64,000 bases of DNA from Flavobacteriales bacterium. Lineage in GTDB: Bacteria > Bacteroidota > Bacteroidia > CAIKAF01. Positions 8,314-17,608 of the stretch are shown in pieces (position 1 is the first letter of the stretch; each line of letters opens with the position of its first letter). The notes under the pieces were generated by a model. The model saw nothing but the letters and a program-made list of their open reading frames with translations. It did no database searches and was not told where the DNA came from. Location: NCBI GenBank assembly GCA_018401695.1, contig JAGYKD010000001.1, positions 1 through 64,000 of the forward strand. The letters are read 5' to 3'. Both the position numbers and the translations under genes were made by a program.

Positions 8314-9660
8314 TCCGCCCTTGAGAAACGTTTCTTGCATCCCTATGCCGTGTACGGACAATTCGGACAATACAGGGGCATAGATTTCTTTATGCACAGG
8401 GATTCGGACACCCCGCATGGCTATGGTGCCATTTAAAATGTTCCGAATGGCAATGCCCATAGGTAGCCCAACGGTTTTGGCCATAGCTGTGGACTGGGCG
8501 TCGTCTCCTTCCACTACCAAATGGCTGCGCAAATGACAATGCACGCCGTCGCACTTATAATCAAATAGGTGCACCATCACAATCATATCTCGATCGTGGG
8601 GGGCCAAGCTCCATTTCTTTTGCAAAATGTGTTGCAACACCGTGGCCGGCGAGGCTTTTCCGCTAAGTCCAACCGGTTCTTCCTCAAACATGCCCAGCCA
8701 CTTAAGCCTACGCATGGGTTCGCTTTGCAAATCCAACCGCAGCATATGCGCCAATTTTAGCTCTACGCTATCGGAGGGGCTATAGTATAAGAAGCTGTTG
8801 ATAAACTCCCTGTGCGTCATCTCACCCACACCTTCCATCAAATAACTATCGTCGGTAGCTCCCAACTGCACAAAAACATCCCACGATTGGCAAAAACCGG
8901 GGCGGCGCAAGGTACCTCGGTACAGGGTATCCACGCCCTCCAGTCCATACATGCTTTGGTAGCGCAGGGAATCTCTGTTTCCATAAGCTTCAAACTCACC
9001 ATAGGCACCCAGGTCAATCAACTCTGTTCGTCTAAACACTTTGTGGTAAGGGATATATTTAAACTTACCTCCATGCAGAAATTTTACGGCTCCACCGGAG
9101 GCGGCCAACACAATATTTCTTGGATTCCAGGTGAATTTATACTTCCATGGACCTTCTTCGGAGCCTGGCGCCATTAACCCACCCGTAAAACTTTCAAAAC
9201 CAATAATTTCACCACCTTTTGCTTTAATCTTATCCATCACCTCCATGGCGGTCATGTGGTCAATTCCCGGGTCCACGCCCATTTCGTTGAGCAAAAGCAA
9301 ACCTTTAGCCTCGGCTTCTTCATGCAAGGCCTCCATCTCCGGGGACACATAGGAAGCCGTGACCATGTGTTTGCCAAATGCTACGCAATCCTGGGCCACT
9401 TCTATATGCTTATGGGCAGGCAACATACTCACAATCAAATCGTGTGCTTTAATCAAAGACTGCCGCAACGGCACATCGTCGATAGAAAGTGCACAGGCTT
9501 CCGCAAAGGGAGAACTACCCACCTTTTGTTGCGCAATCTCTCTATCCATATCGGCTACCGTAAGCTTCCAAGATTCCATGGATGCATGGTCTAGCAGGTA
9601 TTCTATTAGCGTGGTGGCAGACTTTCCTGCACCAATCAGCAGTATTTTCTTTGGTTCCAT
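8299..9660 (-). CDS. saccharopine dehydrogenase family protein (Lys9-like)
   Basis: Probable NADP-dependent saccharopine reductase/dehydrogenase (glutamate-forming), linked to lysine metabolism. The 453-residue product opens with a Rossmann fingerprint (ILLIGAGKSATTLIEYL), has NEMGVDPGIDHMTAM near 150 and FTGGLMAP near 185, and continues into the saccharopine C-terminal domain. The start is ATG 9660 because a TAAGTTTG -7 box at 9672-9679 lies inside the longer possible reading frame. No second lysine-pathway gene is adjacent. Related enzymes with other substrates (such as carboxynorspermidine dehydrogenase) are not excluded. Confidence 0.88.
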   Translation of the reverse strand: MEPKKILLIGAGKSATTLIEYLLDHASMESWKLTVADMDREIAQQKVGSSPFAEACALSIDDVPLRQSLIKAHDLIVSMLPAHKHIEVAQDCVAFGKHMVTASYVSPEMEALHEEAEAKGLLLLNEMGVDPGIDHMTAMEVMDKIKAKGGEIIGFESFTGGLMAPGSEEGPWKYKFTWNPRNIVLAASGGAVKFLHGGKFKYIPYHKVFRRTELIDLGAYGEFEAYGNRDSLRYQSMYGLEGVDTLYRGTLRRPGFCQSWDVFVQLGATDDSYLMEGVGEMTHREFINSFLYYSPSDSVELKLAHMLRLDLQSEPMRRLKWLGMFEEEPVGLSGKASPATVLQHILQKKWSLAPHDRDMIVMVHLFDYKCDGVHCHLRSHLVVEGDDAQSTAMAKTVGLPMGIAIRNILNGTIAMRGVRIPVHKEIYAPVLSELSVHGIGMQETFLKGGLPAH

Positions 9661-9671
9661 AATTCGCACTG

Positions 9672-9704
9672 CAAACTTAGGCAGCATTTACCAAACAAGC
9701 GCAA
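9672..9704 (-). promoter_or_regulatory. promoter of the saccharopine dehydrogenase-like gene
   Basis: On the minus strand TAAGTTTG (9679-9672) lies 11 nt before the ATG at 9660; a TTG 22 nt upstream (9704-9702) could be the -33 element. The short distance implies a very short leader. Confidence 0.65.
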
Positions 9705-9728
9705 TGGGTGGTGGAGGTAAAAGGTGTA

Positions 9729-9876
9729 TTGGGGGGCCAAACGGGCTCTCGCCCTCCGGGCCTGCGGCCAAAGGCTGCCCGGCTAAGCCTGTGGTGGTTC
9801 GCAAAAAGCTCCACCTCCTCGGCTAAGCCGGGCATGCCTTTGGCCGCAGGCCGCTCTCGGGCTCCATCCCTGGCCC
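9729..9876 (-). repeat. GC-rich long-hairpin intergenic element, copy B (inverted)
   Basis: Between divergent genes. GCCTGCGGCCAAAGGC near 9760 pairs with GCCTTTGGCCGCAGGC near 9836, extended by GCCCGGCTaAGCC/GGCTAAGCCGGGC. The loop, read on the minus strand, contains TGGAGCTTTTTGCGAACCACC-like sequence related to the core of copy A. Ends on the minus strand resemble copy A (GGCCAGGGA at one end, CCCCCCAA at the other). Confidence 0.75.
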
Positions 9877-9943
9877 AAATTATTTTCCCATTGGAATTTG
9901 AGAGATTTTAAAACCTTAAACTGCCAACCACAGGCGCTTGGTG

Positions 9944-9951
9944 TATATTTG
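9944..9951 (+). promoter_or_regulatory. -7 box of the DUF423-M32 operon
   Basis: TATATTTG ends 3 nt before the ATG at 9955. With the usual Bacteroidota spacing the transcript would begin at or next to the start codon, giving a leaderless or nearly leaderless mRNA. Confidence 0.7.
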
Positions 9952-9954
9952 TGC

Positions 9955-10353
9955 ATGGTACAATGGAAAAGAAGCACCGGACTTTGGGGAGCCCTTTTAG
10001 GCCTAAGCGGCATTTTGCTTGGCGCCTGGGCAGCTCATGGCTTAGAAAACCTGGTAGCTTCGGAAAGTATAGAAAGCTTTAAAACCGGGGTTTGGTACCA
10101 ACAACTGCATGCACTTGCACTGGTTGTGCTTGCTCTTGCCACTCCCCAAGCGCACCGCCTTATTCGATGGTCGGTGCGATTAATGCTTCTGGGTTGGTTC
10201 TTATTTTCGGTATCCATTTACGCCTTGGTGTTGGCTCCGGTCTGGGGTTTGAATCTTAGTTTTTTAGGGCCAGTAACTCCATTGGGAGGTATTAGTTTTA
10301 TGCTAGCTTGGGGGCTTATGGCTTGGTACTTTTTTAAAGCCCGAAATGTATGA
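9955..10353 (+). CDS. DUF423 family membrane protein
   Basis: Small integral membrane protein of 132 residues with four predicted helices; GALLGLSGILLGAWAAHGL at the N-terminus is the family hallmark (E. coli YgdD-like, function unknown). The ATG at 9955 is chosen because a TATATTTG promoter box lies immediately upstream, inside the longer reading frame. The stop overlaps the M32 carboxypeptidase start by four bases (ATGA), so the two are translationally coupled. Nothing in the sequence suggests a specific substrate. Confidence 0.88.
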   Translation: MVQWKRSTGLWGALLGLSGILLGAWAAHGLENLVASESIESFKTGVWYQQLHALALVVLALATPQAHRLIRWSVRLMLLGWFLFSVSIYALVLAPVWGLNLSFLGPVTPLGGISFMLAWGLMAWYFFKARNV

Positions 10354-11795
10354 GCAAAGCTTGGGAAGCACTTTGCACCTATGCCGGAACCACCGCACGG
10401 TGGAGAAATACAGCCGCATTACTGCAATGGGACCAAGAAACCGGCATGCCCTACCCTGCTGCCGGACTGCGCGCAGAACAATCGGCAGACTTGGCTCGCC
10501 TGCTTCATCAAAGGCAACACAACGGTGAGTGGGAAATCTTGCTGGAAGCCGCCAAAAATGAAACGGAGAAACTTTCGGCCCGAGAACAAAAAGCCTTGGC
10601 ATTTTGGGAAAAAGAGCAAGAAAAATCCAAACGCATACCCGAAAGTCATGTAATCGCTCTCTCCAGGCTTCAATCCAAGGCATTTATGGCTTGGAAAAAT
10701 GCCCGTGAAGGCAAAAATAAGGAGGCCTACCTAGCATGCCTTAGCGAGCTTGTTCAGCTCAAAAAAGAAGAATGTGCCTTGCAAGGGTTCACCGAAAATC
10801 CATACAATGGATTATTGGATCAATACGACCCCGGCTTATCCACCGATTTGGTAGATGGGATATTCGATAGCCTAAGCAAAGAACTACCCAAGCGTATCCT
10901 GACTTTAGAAAAAAACATGCCGGAAACGCCCTTTCCCATGTTGCTTTCTAAAGACAAGCAAATTGAACTTGGTCGTGAATTGTTGGAATGGATTGGTTTT
11001 GATTTGTCTAGGGGGCGATTGGACAAGGCTCCTCATCCTTTTTGCCTTTCTATGAGTCCCAACGACGTTAGACTCACCTATCAGCTTAAAAAGGACAAAC
11101 CCGGCGTTTTTATATGGGCGCTTTTGCACGAAGGCGGGCATGGTCTTTATGAGCAAGGCCTGGAAGCTGAACCTGCCGGAACTCCTTTAACCAGCGCAGT
11201 GAGCCTAACCATCCATGAATCCCAAAGCCGCTTTTGGGAAAACCATATGGGCCGTAGCTTTGTGTTTTGGCAAATGGTTTGCCAGGAAAAAGGTTGGAAC
11301 CCCAACCATGCCCAAAATATTTGGAAGCATGCCAATAAAGTTTCCAGAAGTCAAATCCGAATTTATGCCGATGAACTAAGCTACCATTTGCATATTTTAC
11401 TTAGATATCGCATAGAGAAAGGCCTGGTAGAAGGAAGCCTGGAAACCAAAGATGTGGAAACGGCATGGAATGATATGGCTTTGGACTTTTTTGGTGAGGC
11501 ACCCAAGCAGCCGGCAGAAGGATTTGTTCAGGACATTCATTGGGCCCACGGCTCCATGGGCTATTTCCCAACCTATACCATGGGCAGTTTATTGGCCGCT
11601 CACTTTGATGCACAAATTTTTAATGAGGCCGATTCCATGACCGTGCGTATTCAAAAAGCAAAGGCCTATTTTGCACAAAACGTGTTTTGCCATGGGGCTT
11701 TACTGCGCTCCGAGGAATTGCTGCCCAAGAAGCCCCAAGAAATTGTGGATTGTTTTTTGCAATATGTAGACTCTAAATACCAAGATTATTTATGA
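10350..11795 (+). CDS. M32-family carboxypeptidase
   Basis: Metal-dependent carboxypeptidase (Taq carboxypeptidase family), 481 residues, close to the family's usual 490-500. The zinc motif is HEGGH near residue 257 (LLHEGGHGLYEQG), followed by SLTIHESQSRFWENH with the third ligand, and IRIYADELSYHLHILLR, all family-typical. No signal peptide, so cytoplasmic peptide turnover is likely. Second gene of a three-gene operon with ATGA overlaps on both sides. Confidence 0.95.
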   Translation: MSKAWEALCTYAGTTARWRNTAALLQWDQETGMPYPAAGLRAEQSADLARLLHQRQHNGEWEILLEAAKNETEKLSAREQKALAFWEKEQEKSKRIPESHVIALSRLQSKAFMAWKNAREGKNKEAYLACLSELVQLKKEECALQGFTENPYNGLLDQYDPGLSTDLVDGIFDSLSKELPKRILTLEKNMPETPFPMLLSKDKQIELGRELLEWIGFDLSRGRLDKAPHPFCLSMSPNDVRLTYQLKKDKPGVFIWALLHEGGHGLYEQGLEAEPAGTPLTSAVSLTIHESQSRFWENHMGRSFVFWQMVCQEKGWNPNHAQNIWKHANKVSRSQIRIYADELSYHLHILLRYRIEKGLVEGSLETKDVETAWNDMALDFFGEAPKQPAEGFVQDIHWAHGSMGYFPTYTMGSLLAAHFDAQIFNEADSMTVRIQKAKAYFAQNVFCHGALLRSEELLPKKPQEIVDCFLQYVDSKYQDYL

Positions 11796-12196
11796 GAAAC
11801 CTAATTAGAGTGCTTTGCCTAATTACCGGCTTAAGTGCTTGCAAAAGCAACCGCCCTTTAGAGCCCTCTTCCGGCCCCAGTCAAACTACCCAAGTAGAAA
11901 TGGAGGCTACCCCCATACTTGTAATAAGCTTCTACTCCATTGCCTATGGTATTGACAGTGGAGCACGCTCGGCCCTTGATACCTATTTAAGTGAAAAAGG
12001 CCAAGACCTTAACGTAGAGAAAAAACCTTGGGGCAGGGAGGGCGAAATCGACTATTGCCTTTTTGCACCCACGCTTACTGAGGCACAAAAATCCGAACAT
12101 GTGCAGGCCATTCGAACATTACTAAGTACCGGAAAAAACCTGCATGTATATACCGACCAAGCATGCAGAAAGAGTACACCTGCCAGCGGCAAATAA
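11792..12196 (+). CDS. hypothetical lipoprotein
   Basis: Short protein of 134 residues with a lipoprotein signal (VLCLITGLSAC, Cys near 17). The mature part has a predicted strand ILVISFYSIAYGIDSG followed by mixed helix and strand, and no motif I recognise. Its start overlaps the M32 stop by four bases, so it belongs to the same operon. The sequence after its stop (12217-12300) is a dispersed repeat, not coding. Confidence 0.7.
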   Translation: MRNLIRVLCLITGLSACKSNRPLEPSSGPSQTTQVEMEATPILVISFYSIAYGIDSGARSALDTYLSEKGQDLNVEKKPWGREGEIDYCLFAPTLTEAQKSEHVQAIRTLLSTGKNLHVYTDQACRKSTPASGK

Positions 12197-12216
12197 ATTT
12201 TGAGGCTGGCAAGCAT

Positions 12217-12300
12217 GGCTATTCTAACGCCGACCCTGTCCTAAGGCTTTGGTCGGCATTCAAAAACCTTAAGAACACAACCCGTCAACAGTCTCATTTT
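12217..12300 (+). repeat. dispersed repeat family 2, copy 1
   Basis: Begins GGCTATTCTAACGCCGACCC, contains a small hairpin around CTTTGG, and ends ACAACCCGTCAACAGTCTC. Equivalent blocks occur at 31021-31100 and 41576-41662 (GCTATTC..GCGCCGATCCTG...CGTCAACRGTCTC). The rest of the gene-free stretch 12197-12594 holds only this repeat and the pckA promoter region; a 90-codon open frame there has no support. Confidence 0.7.
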
Positions 12301-12533
12301 CTTGGAATACGGTGCTCATGTTACCGATGCACGGCAAGTGATTTTTCAAACATTGTGGCAAAGGGGCTAGGAGCTGCCCCCGGCCAAGTGCTGGTTAATC
12401 CACTTAACACAAAGAAATTACAGGCATTAGGTTAAAAAAAATCAACTTAATTTACAGCAATTGCGCACAGAAATGTCGACCTAAGCTTCCCAAAGAGTGG
12501 CATAAATAAATTTTTCGTTGCACGGGAAATGCC

Positions 12534-12541
12534 TACTTTTG
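12534..12541 (+). promoter_or_regulatory. -7 box of pckA
   Basis: TACTTTTG, 53 nt before the ATG at 12595. It lies inside the longest possible open frame, whose first five codons would overlap it, which argues for the downstream start. No convincing TTG at the ideal distance. Confidence 0.65.
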
Positions 12542-12594
12542 CTGATTCAAAACCGTTTAAATCTTACACGGAACTAACATCGAATCCCAAACTC

Positions 12595-14211
12595 ATGAGC
12601 GAGCACGGATTTAAATCCACCAAAAGCAGCCTTGAACAACATGGCATTGAAGGCTACACTAAAGCATTTTGGAACCTTAGCCCTGCCGAATTGGTGGAGC
12701 ACAGCCTTGTCAAAGAAATGGGTGAACTTTCCCACACAGGAGCCTTAGCGGTGGAAACCGGTGCATTTACCGGAAGAAGCCCAAAGGACAGGTTCATTGT
12801 AAAAGATAAACACAGCGCAAACGAAGTATGGTGGGGAAACCACAATCTCTCTTTTGATGAAGAAAAGTTTAGCGCCTTGGAAACCAAGGTAAAAGCTTAT
12901 TTTAAAGGAAAAGAGGTATATGTGCGGGACGCATTTATTTGTGCCGACCCAAGCTACAAAATGAGCGTTCGGGTCATAAATGAATACCCTTGGAGCAACT
13001 TGTTTGTTTACAACATGTTTTTGAGGCCAAGCCTAGAAGATATGCTGAGTTTTGATCCGGAATGGACAGTGATAAATGCTCCTGGCTTTATGGCCAATCC
13101 GGAGCTAGACGGCACCAGACAAGCCAATTTTGCCATCCTCTCCTTCGAACGCAAAACCATTTTGATTGGTGGTACCGGCTACACCGGGGAAATCAAAAAA
13201 GGTATTTTTAGTGCCCTTAACTTTTTGCTTCCGGTACATCACGGTGTTTTGCCCATGCATTGCAGCGCCAATGTTGGAAAAAATGGAGATACCGCATTGT
13301 TTTTTGGACTTTCGGGTACTGGAAAAACAACGCTTTCTGCTGACCCCAGCCGAAAACTTATTGGCGATGACGAACACGGGTGGATTGGCGATAGCGTGTT
13401 CAACTTCGAGGGAGGTTGTTATGCTAAAACCATTGACTTAACCGAAGAAAAGGAGCCGGATATTTTTCGGGCCATTAAGTTTGGCGCCTTGCTCGAAAAT
13501 ATAGGCTTTGAAGCCAATAGCCGGGTACCGGACTATAAGTTCAAAGAAATTACGGAGAATACCCGAGTTTCGTATCCAATAGACCATATCGACAATATCC
13601 AGCCCGGCTCTTCGGGAGGGGCTCCAAAAAACATATTCTACCTTACCTGCGACGCCTACGGCATTTTGCCTCCGATTTCCAAATTAACTCCCGGGCAAAC
13701 CATGTATCATTTTATTTCTGGCTATACCGCCAAAGTAGCAGGAACCGAAGCAGGCATTACAGAGCCCCAAACTACCTTTTCTGCCTGCTTTGGAGCTCCC
13801 TTTATGCCTTTGCACCCTGCCCGCTATGCCGAAATGCTAGGCGCCAAAATTAAAGCACAAAACGTAAGGGTTTGGCTGGTAAATACCGGTTGGTCCGGAG
13901 GTCCGCATGGGGTAGGCGAACGGATTAAGCTAAGATATACCCGTGCCATGATTGCTGCTGCTTTAGAGGGTAAGCTAGATGGAGTGGAATTCCACCAACA
14001 TCCCATTTTTGGCTTGGCCATGCCCAAAAGCTGCCCCGATGTACCCAATGAGATTTTAAACCCCATAGATACTTGGGCAGACAAACATGCTTACACAGAA
14101 AAAGCTCAAAAATTGGCCAATCAATTCAATGCAAACTTTGAGATGTTTGCCGAAGAAGCTCCCGAAGAAATTCGTCAGGCGGCACCTAATGCCGCAGCTA
14201 AAGTAGAATAA
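12595..14211 (+). CDS. pckA: phosphoenolpyruvate carboxykinase (ATP)
   Basis: Converts oxaloacetate and ATP to PEP and CO2, the entry step of gluconeogenesis from TCA intermediates. From ATG 12595 the product has 538 residues (E. coli Pck has 540); an upstream in-frame ATG at 12529 would include the promoter box. Motifs: TGRSPKDRF near 60, FFGLSGTGKTT kinase-1a loop near 240, GDDEHGW near 260 and the adenine-binding NTGWSGG near 430. It has its own promoter and a strong terminator. Together with acnA, eno and gpmA it supports growth on amino acids. Confidence 0.97.
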   Translation: MSEHGFKSTKSSLEQHGIEGYTKAFWNLSPAELVEHSLVKEMGELSHTGALAVETGAFTGRSPKDRFIVKDKHSANEVWWGNHNLSFDEEKFSALETKVKAYFKGKEVYVRDAFICADPSYKMSVRVINEYPWSNLFVYNMFLRPSLEDMLSFDPEWTVINAPGFMANPELDGTRQANFAILSFERKTILIGGTGYTGEIKKGIFSALNFLLPVHHGVLPMHCSANVGKNGDTALFFGLSGTGKTTLSADPSRKLIGDDEHGWIGDSVFNFEGGCYAKTIDLTEEKEPDIFRAIKFGALLENIGFEANSRVPDYKFKEITENTRVSYPIDHIDNIQPGSSGGAPKNIFYLTCDAYGILPPISKLTPGQTMYHFISGYTAKVAGTEAGITEPQTTFSACFGAPFMPLHPARYAEMLGAKIKAQNVRVWLVNTGWSGGPHGVGERIKLRYTRAMIAAALEGKLDGVEFHQHPIFGLAMPKSCPDVPNEILNPIDTWADKHAYTEKAQKLANQFNANFEMFAEEAPEEIRQAAPNAAAKVE

Positions 14212-14241
14212 GCCTAGGCGGCCCCCCTTACCTCATAATTT

Positions 14242-14285
14242 AACACAGCCTTTAAGGGAAAAATCCTTAAAGGCTGTGTTTTTTT
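14242..14285 (+). terminator. intrinsic terminator of pckA
   Basis: Perfect 16-bp stem (AACACAGCCTTTAAGG, 14242-14257; CCTTAAAGGCTGTGTT, 14265-14280) with a 7-nt loop and a T run to 14285. Confidence 0.95.
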
Positions 14286-14311
14286 GGGGGTTCAGCCCTA
14301 CCTTAGTAGCC

Positions 14312-15073
14312 ATGAGGAAGGTATTATTTGGTGTGGTTGCTGCCTTTTTGCTACACGGCTGCTCCCGCCCCCTGCAGGTTCAAAGGCATGAGGGCAGTCT
14401 TGAGACTTTGCAAACGCTCAGCCCGGACCCTGAAGCACAAGCCCTAATTGCTCCTTATAAGAAGCAAATTGATGCCAAAATGAAAGAACCCTTGGGAACC
14501 TCAGCCATAGACATGCCTAAGGTTCGCGGAGAGGTAGAAACCTTATTGGGGAATTTTGTGGCCGACCTGGTCCTCCAAAGTACCCAACAAAGACTTCCTG
14601 AGCAGCCGGTAGATGCTTGCTTGCTAAATTCCGGGGGCTTGAGGGCATCCATTGCCAAAGGCCCCATTCTTTTGGAAGACGTATTTAGCTTAATGCCCTT
14701 CGACAACCTAGTGGTTTTGGTTAAGCTATCAGAAAACGATATGATGCGCATGTTTAACTACTTGGCCGAACACCCTGGCACTCCTATTGCAGGTATGCGC
14801 ATGGAAATTGAAGACGGAAATCCCGACGACATGGAAATTGCAGGAATCGATTGGGAAGACAACAAAGAAGCTAGGCGTCCTTGTTGGATTATTACCTCCG
14901 ATTTTTTGGCGGGTGGTGGCGACCATATGGATTTTTTGACGGAACCCATAGAACGTATTGAAACCGGTTGGCTTTTACGAGATATTATTGCGGATCATAT
15001 CCGCGAAAAAAACAGAAAGGGGCTGGCGGCGGAGTCGGCTTTGGACGGAAGAATGCGTTACGATAATGATTAA
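14312..15073 (+). CDS. 5'-nucleotidase C-terminal domain protein, lipoprotein
   Basis: Corresponds to the C-terminal substrate-binding domain of UshA-type 5'-nucleotidases. The ATG at 14312 gives a lipoprotein signal (VLFGVVAAFLLHGC). Family landmarks: NFVADLVL, LLNSGGLRASIAKG near 110, EDVFSLMPFDN and the C-terminal FLAGGGDHMDF near 215. It has no phosphoesterase domain of its own; that domain is encoded by the next gene, 8 bp downstream. Length 253 residues. The pair probably forms one enzyme or complex on the periplasmic side of a membrane. Confidence 0.9.
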   Translation: MRKVLFGVVAAFLLHGCSRPLQVQRHEGSLETLQTLSPDPEAQALIAPYKKQIDAKMKEPLGTSAIDMPKVRGEVETLLGNFVADLVLQSTQQRLPEQPVDACLLNSGGLRASIAKGPILLEDVFSLMPFDNLVVLVKLSENDMMRMFNYLAEHPGTPIAGMRMEIEDGNPDDMEIAGIDWEDNKEARRPCWIITSDFLAGGGDHMDFLTEPIERIETGWLLRDIIADHIREKNRKGLAAESALDGRMRYDND

Positions 15074-15081
15074 AGTGAGCA

Positions 15082-16017
15082 ATGAATAGAAAAGAGTTTT
15101 TGCGAGCATCGGCCCTTTTAGGCATAGGTATGTCCTGGGGTGGAGCACATGCCCAAAGCCTGCTTAGCGCAAGAAAGAGCAAACGCTTGGTGGTTTTGCA
15201 CACCAACGACATGCATAGCCATATAGAACCCTTTCCGGACGATGACCCTAAATACCCGGGACAGGGAGGAATGGCCAAAAGAGCAGCCTTGATTAAGCAA
15301 ATTCGTGCCGAAGGACACCCGGTGCTTTTGGTGGACGCAGGCGATGTCTTTCAAGGTACCCCCTATTTTAATTTGTTCAAAGGAGCCTTGGAGTTTAAGT
15401 TAATGAGTCAAATGGGCTACGATGCCGCCACCTTAGGGAACCATGATTTTGACAACGGAGTGCAAGGGCTGGCCACTATGTTGCCTTTGGCCAAATTTCC
15501 CTTTGTGAATAGCAACTATGCCTTAGAAAACACACCCATTCATAAGGAGATTAAACCACACCTTATTCTTAAAAAAGGTGGATTGAAGGTGGGAATTTAT
15601 GGATTGGGAGTTGACCTAAATGGACTGGTAAGTAGCGCCTTGACCGGCGAGGTTCGATACTTAGACCCGGTAGTTTCGGCCAACCGAACGGCCCGTTTTT
15701 TGCGCCATGAGGCGGGCTGCGACTTAGTGTTGTGTCTTTCCCACTTGGGTTTTGATTATAAGACAAAGAAAATTAGTGACTTAAGCATCTCCGCTTCACT
15801 AAATGATACAGACATAATCTTAGGAGGTCACACCCATACTTTTTTGCACAAGCCTGTGTTAACTAAAGATGCCACCGGCCGCCCTTTGGTTATTGGCCAA
15901 ACCGGATGGGCCGGCATACACCTAGGCCGCATTGATTTTTTCTTTAGCCCGGAAAACCAAATACTAGGCACAAAAACTAGTATGTATGAAATTTCAAAAA
16001 AAACAATACCGGGCTGA
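15082..16017 (+). CDS. 5'-nucleotidase metallophosphatase domain protein
   Basis: Corresponds to the N-terminal dimetal phosphoesterase domain of UshA-type nucleotidases. An export signal (NRKEFLRASALLGIGMSW) is Tat-like but lacks a twin arginine. Metal-site motifs appear in order: HTNDMHSHIEP near 37, DAGDVFQGTPYF near 85, LGNHDFDNG near 115, LCLSHLG near 222 and GGHTHTFL near 250. It ends where the C-terminal domain would begin, and that domain is encoded by the preceding gene. Length 311 residues. Confidence 0.92.
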   Translation: MNRKEFLRASALLGIGMSWGGAHAQSLLSARKSKRLVVLHTNDMHSHIEPFPDDDPKYPGQGGMAKRAALIKQIRAEGHPVLLVDAGDVFQGTPYFNLFKGALEFKLMSQMGYDAATLGNHDFDNGVQGLATMLPLAKFPFVNSNYALENTPIHKEIKPHLILKKGGLKVGIYGLGVDLNGLVSSALTGEVRYLDPVVSANRTARFLRHEAGCDLVLCLSHLGFDYKTKKISDLSISASLNDTDIILGGHTHTFLHKPVLTKDATGRPLVIGQTGWAGIHLGRIDFFFSPENQILGTKTSMYEISKKTIPG

Positions 16018-16154
16018 CTTTTTTTTACATTTTTTTCTCGCAATCTTTGTTCACTAGCTTGCAAAAGCTTGACCCAATAAGGGCTTTAGGAAAATGAGCG
16101 CATTCCTGCCCTACAGGAGTTTTAACGAAATATTAATTCTAACTCGAAGAGTTC

Positions 16155-17588
16155 ATGTCTGAAAATCTCAAGGAGGTATGGGAGCGGTGTCTGCACATCA
16201 TTCGCGACAATGTAAGCCCGCAAAGCTACCAAACCTGGTTTGAGCCCATCCGGCCTGTAAAGTTGGAAAAGCAGGTACTCACCATTCAAGTACCCTCGCA
16301 ATTTTTTTACGAGTGGTTAGAAGAGCATTACATTACCCTTCTTAAGCACACCGTTAAAAAGGAATTAGGCCCCGAAGGAAGGTTGGAATACTCCATAATA
16401 ATGGAAAATAGTTACCATGCTCAAAAACCATACACCATTAAGGTGCCCACCAGCGAACAGAAAGCCGTTAGGAATCCTCAGGTAAGCATGCCTTTGGACC
16501 TCACATCGGAGCATCCCATTAAAAATCCTTTTGTAATTCCCGGGCTCAAAAAGGTGCATATTGAATCAAATTTGAACCCCAATTACGCCTTTGACAATTT
16601 TATTGAAGGCGATTGCAACAGGCTTGCCAGATCTGCAGGTTATGCTGTTGCTCAAAACCCGGGTGGAACTTCCTTTAACCCATTATTGATTTATGGAAGC
16701 ACCGGCTTAGGCAAAACGCACCTTGCTCACGCCATTGGTATTGAAATCAAAAAGAACTTCCCAAACAAAACCGTCCTTTACGTTCCCGCTGAAAAATTTA
16801 CTACCCAGTTTGTAGATTCCATAAAAAATAACACTTCTTCTGACTTTGTAAATTTTTACCAACTTATTGATGTTCTCATTTTGGACGATGTCCATATCCT
16901 TGGTGGAAAAGAAAAAACACAAGATGTTTTCTTTCACATCTTTAATCACTTGCACCAAAGTGGAAAACAAATTATTCTCACCTCCGACAAACCTCCGGTA
17001 GACCTTCAGGGAATGGAACAACGCCTGCTCTCCAGGTTTAAGTGGGGCCTCTCTGCCGACTTGCAGGTTCCTGAGCTGGAAACCCGTATTGCCATTCTAC
17101 AAAAGAAACTTTACAACGACGGCATAGAACTGCCCGAAGAAGTAGTGGAATACTTGGCCTACTCCATTACTACCAACGTCCGAGAACTCGAAGGTGCTCT
17201 TATTTCTTTGATTGCCCAATCTTCCTTAAACCGCAAAGAAATCACGCTGGACTTAGCCCGCAAAATGATTGACAAGTTTGTCAAAAACAATGCCCGTGAG
17301 ATTTCTATAGAGTACATCCAAAAAATGGTATGCGACTACTTTGACATGCCCATGGATTTAATGAAATCCAAAAGCAGGAAGCGAGAAGTGGTGCAAGCAA
17401 GACAAATTGCCATGTACTTTGCCAAAGTCTTTACCAAGTCTTCTTTGGCTACCATTGGAGCACACTGTGGGGGCAAAGACCACGCTACGGTGCTGCATGC
17501 TTGCAAAACGGTAAACAACTTAATGGAAACCGACAAGCAGTTTAGAGCCTATGTAGACGACCTGGAGAAAAAAATAAGCCTTCACTGA
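16155..17588 (+). CDS. dnaA: chromosomal replication initiator protein DnaA
   Basis: AAA+ initiator that opens the replication origin. The 477-residue product shows the N-terminal domain (VSPQSYQTWFEPI), Walker A GSTGLGKTHLAHA near 180, Walker B LILDDVHIL near 240, sensor II region and the C-terminal DNA-binding signature GGKDHATVLHAC near 438. It ends in a strong terminator; dnaN and recF are not adjacent (recF is 15 kb away), which is usual for Bacteroidota. In the 137-bp upstream gap I see no DnaA boxes, so the origin is not evident here. Confidence 0.98.
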   Translation: MSENLKEVWERCLHIIRDNVSPQSYQTWFEPIRPVKLEKQVLTIQVPSQFFYEWLEEHYITLLKHTVKKELGPEGRLEYSIIMENSYHAQKPYTIKVPTSEQKAVRNPQVSMPLDLTSEHPIKNPFVIPGLKKVHIESNLNPNYAFDNFIEGDCNRLARSAGYAVAQNPGGTSFNPLLIYGSTGLGKTHLAHAIGIEIKKNFPNKTVLYVPAEKFTTQFVDSIKNNTSSDFVNFYQLIDVLILDDVHILGGKEKTQDVFFHIFNHLHQSGKQIILTSDKPPVDLQGMEQRLLSRFKWGLSADLQVPELETRIAILQKKLYNDGIELPEEVVEYLAYSITTNVRELEGALISLIAQSSLNRKEITLDLARKMIDKFVKNNAREISIEYIQKMVCDYFDMPMDLMKSKSRKREVVQARQIAMYFAKVFTKSSLATIGAHCGGKDHATVLHACKTVNNLMETDKQFRAYVDDLEKKISLH

Positions 17589-17608
17589 TATCAAGTTTGT
17601 TTAAAGCC

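Noticed and set aside
12163-12435. Open frame of 90 codons after the M32 operon
   Set aside because: It overlaps the lipoprotein gene and then runs through a dispersed repeat; no protein-like composition.
16018-16154. Replication origin next to dnaA
   Set aside because: No TTATCCACA-type DnaA boxes or AT-rich unwinding element seen on either side of dnaA; GC-skew analysis of the whole genome would be needed.
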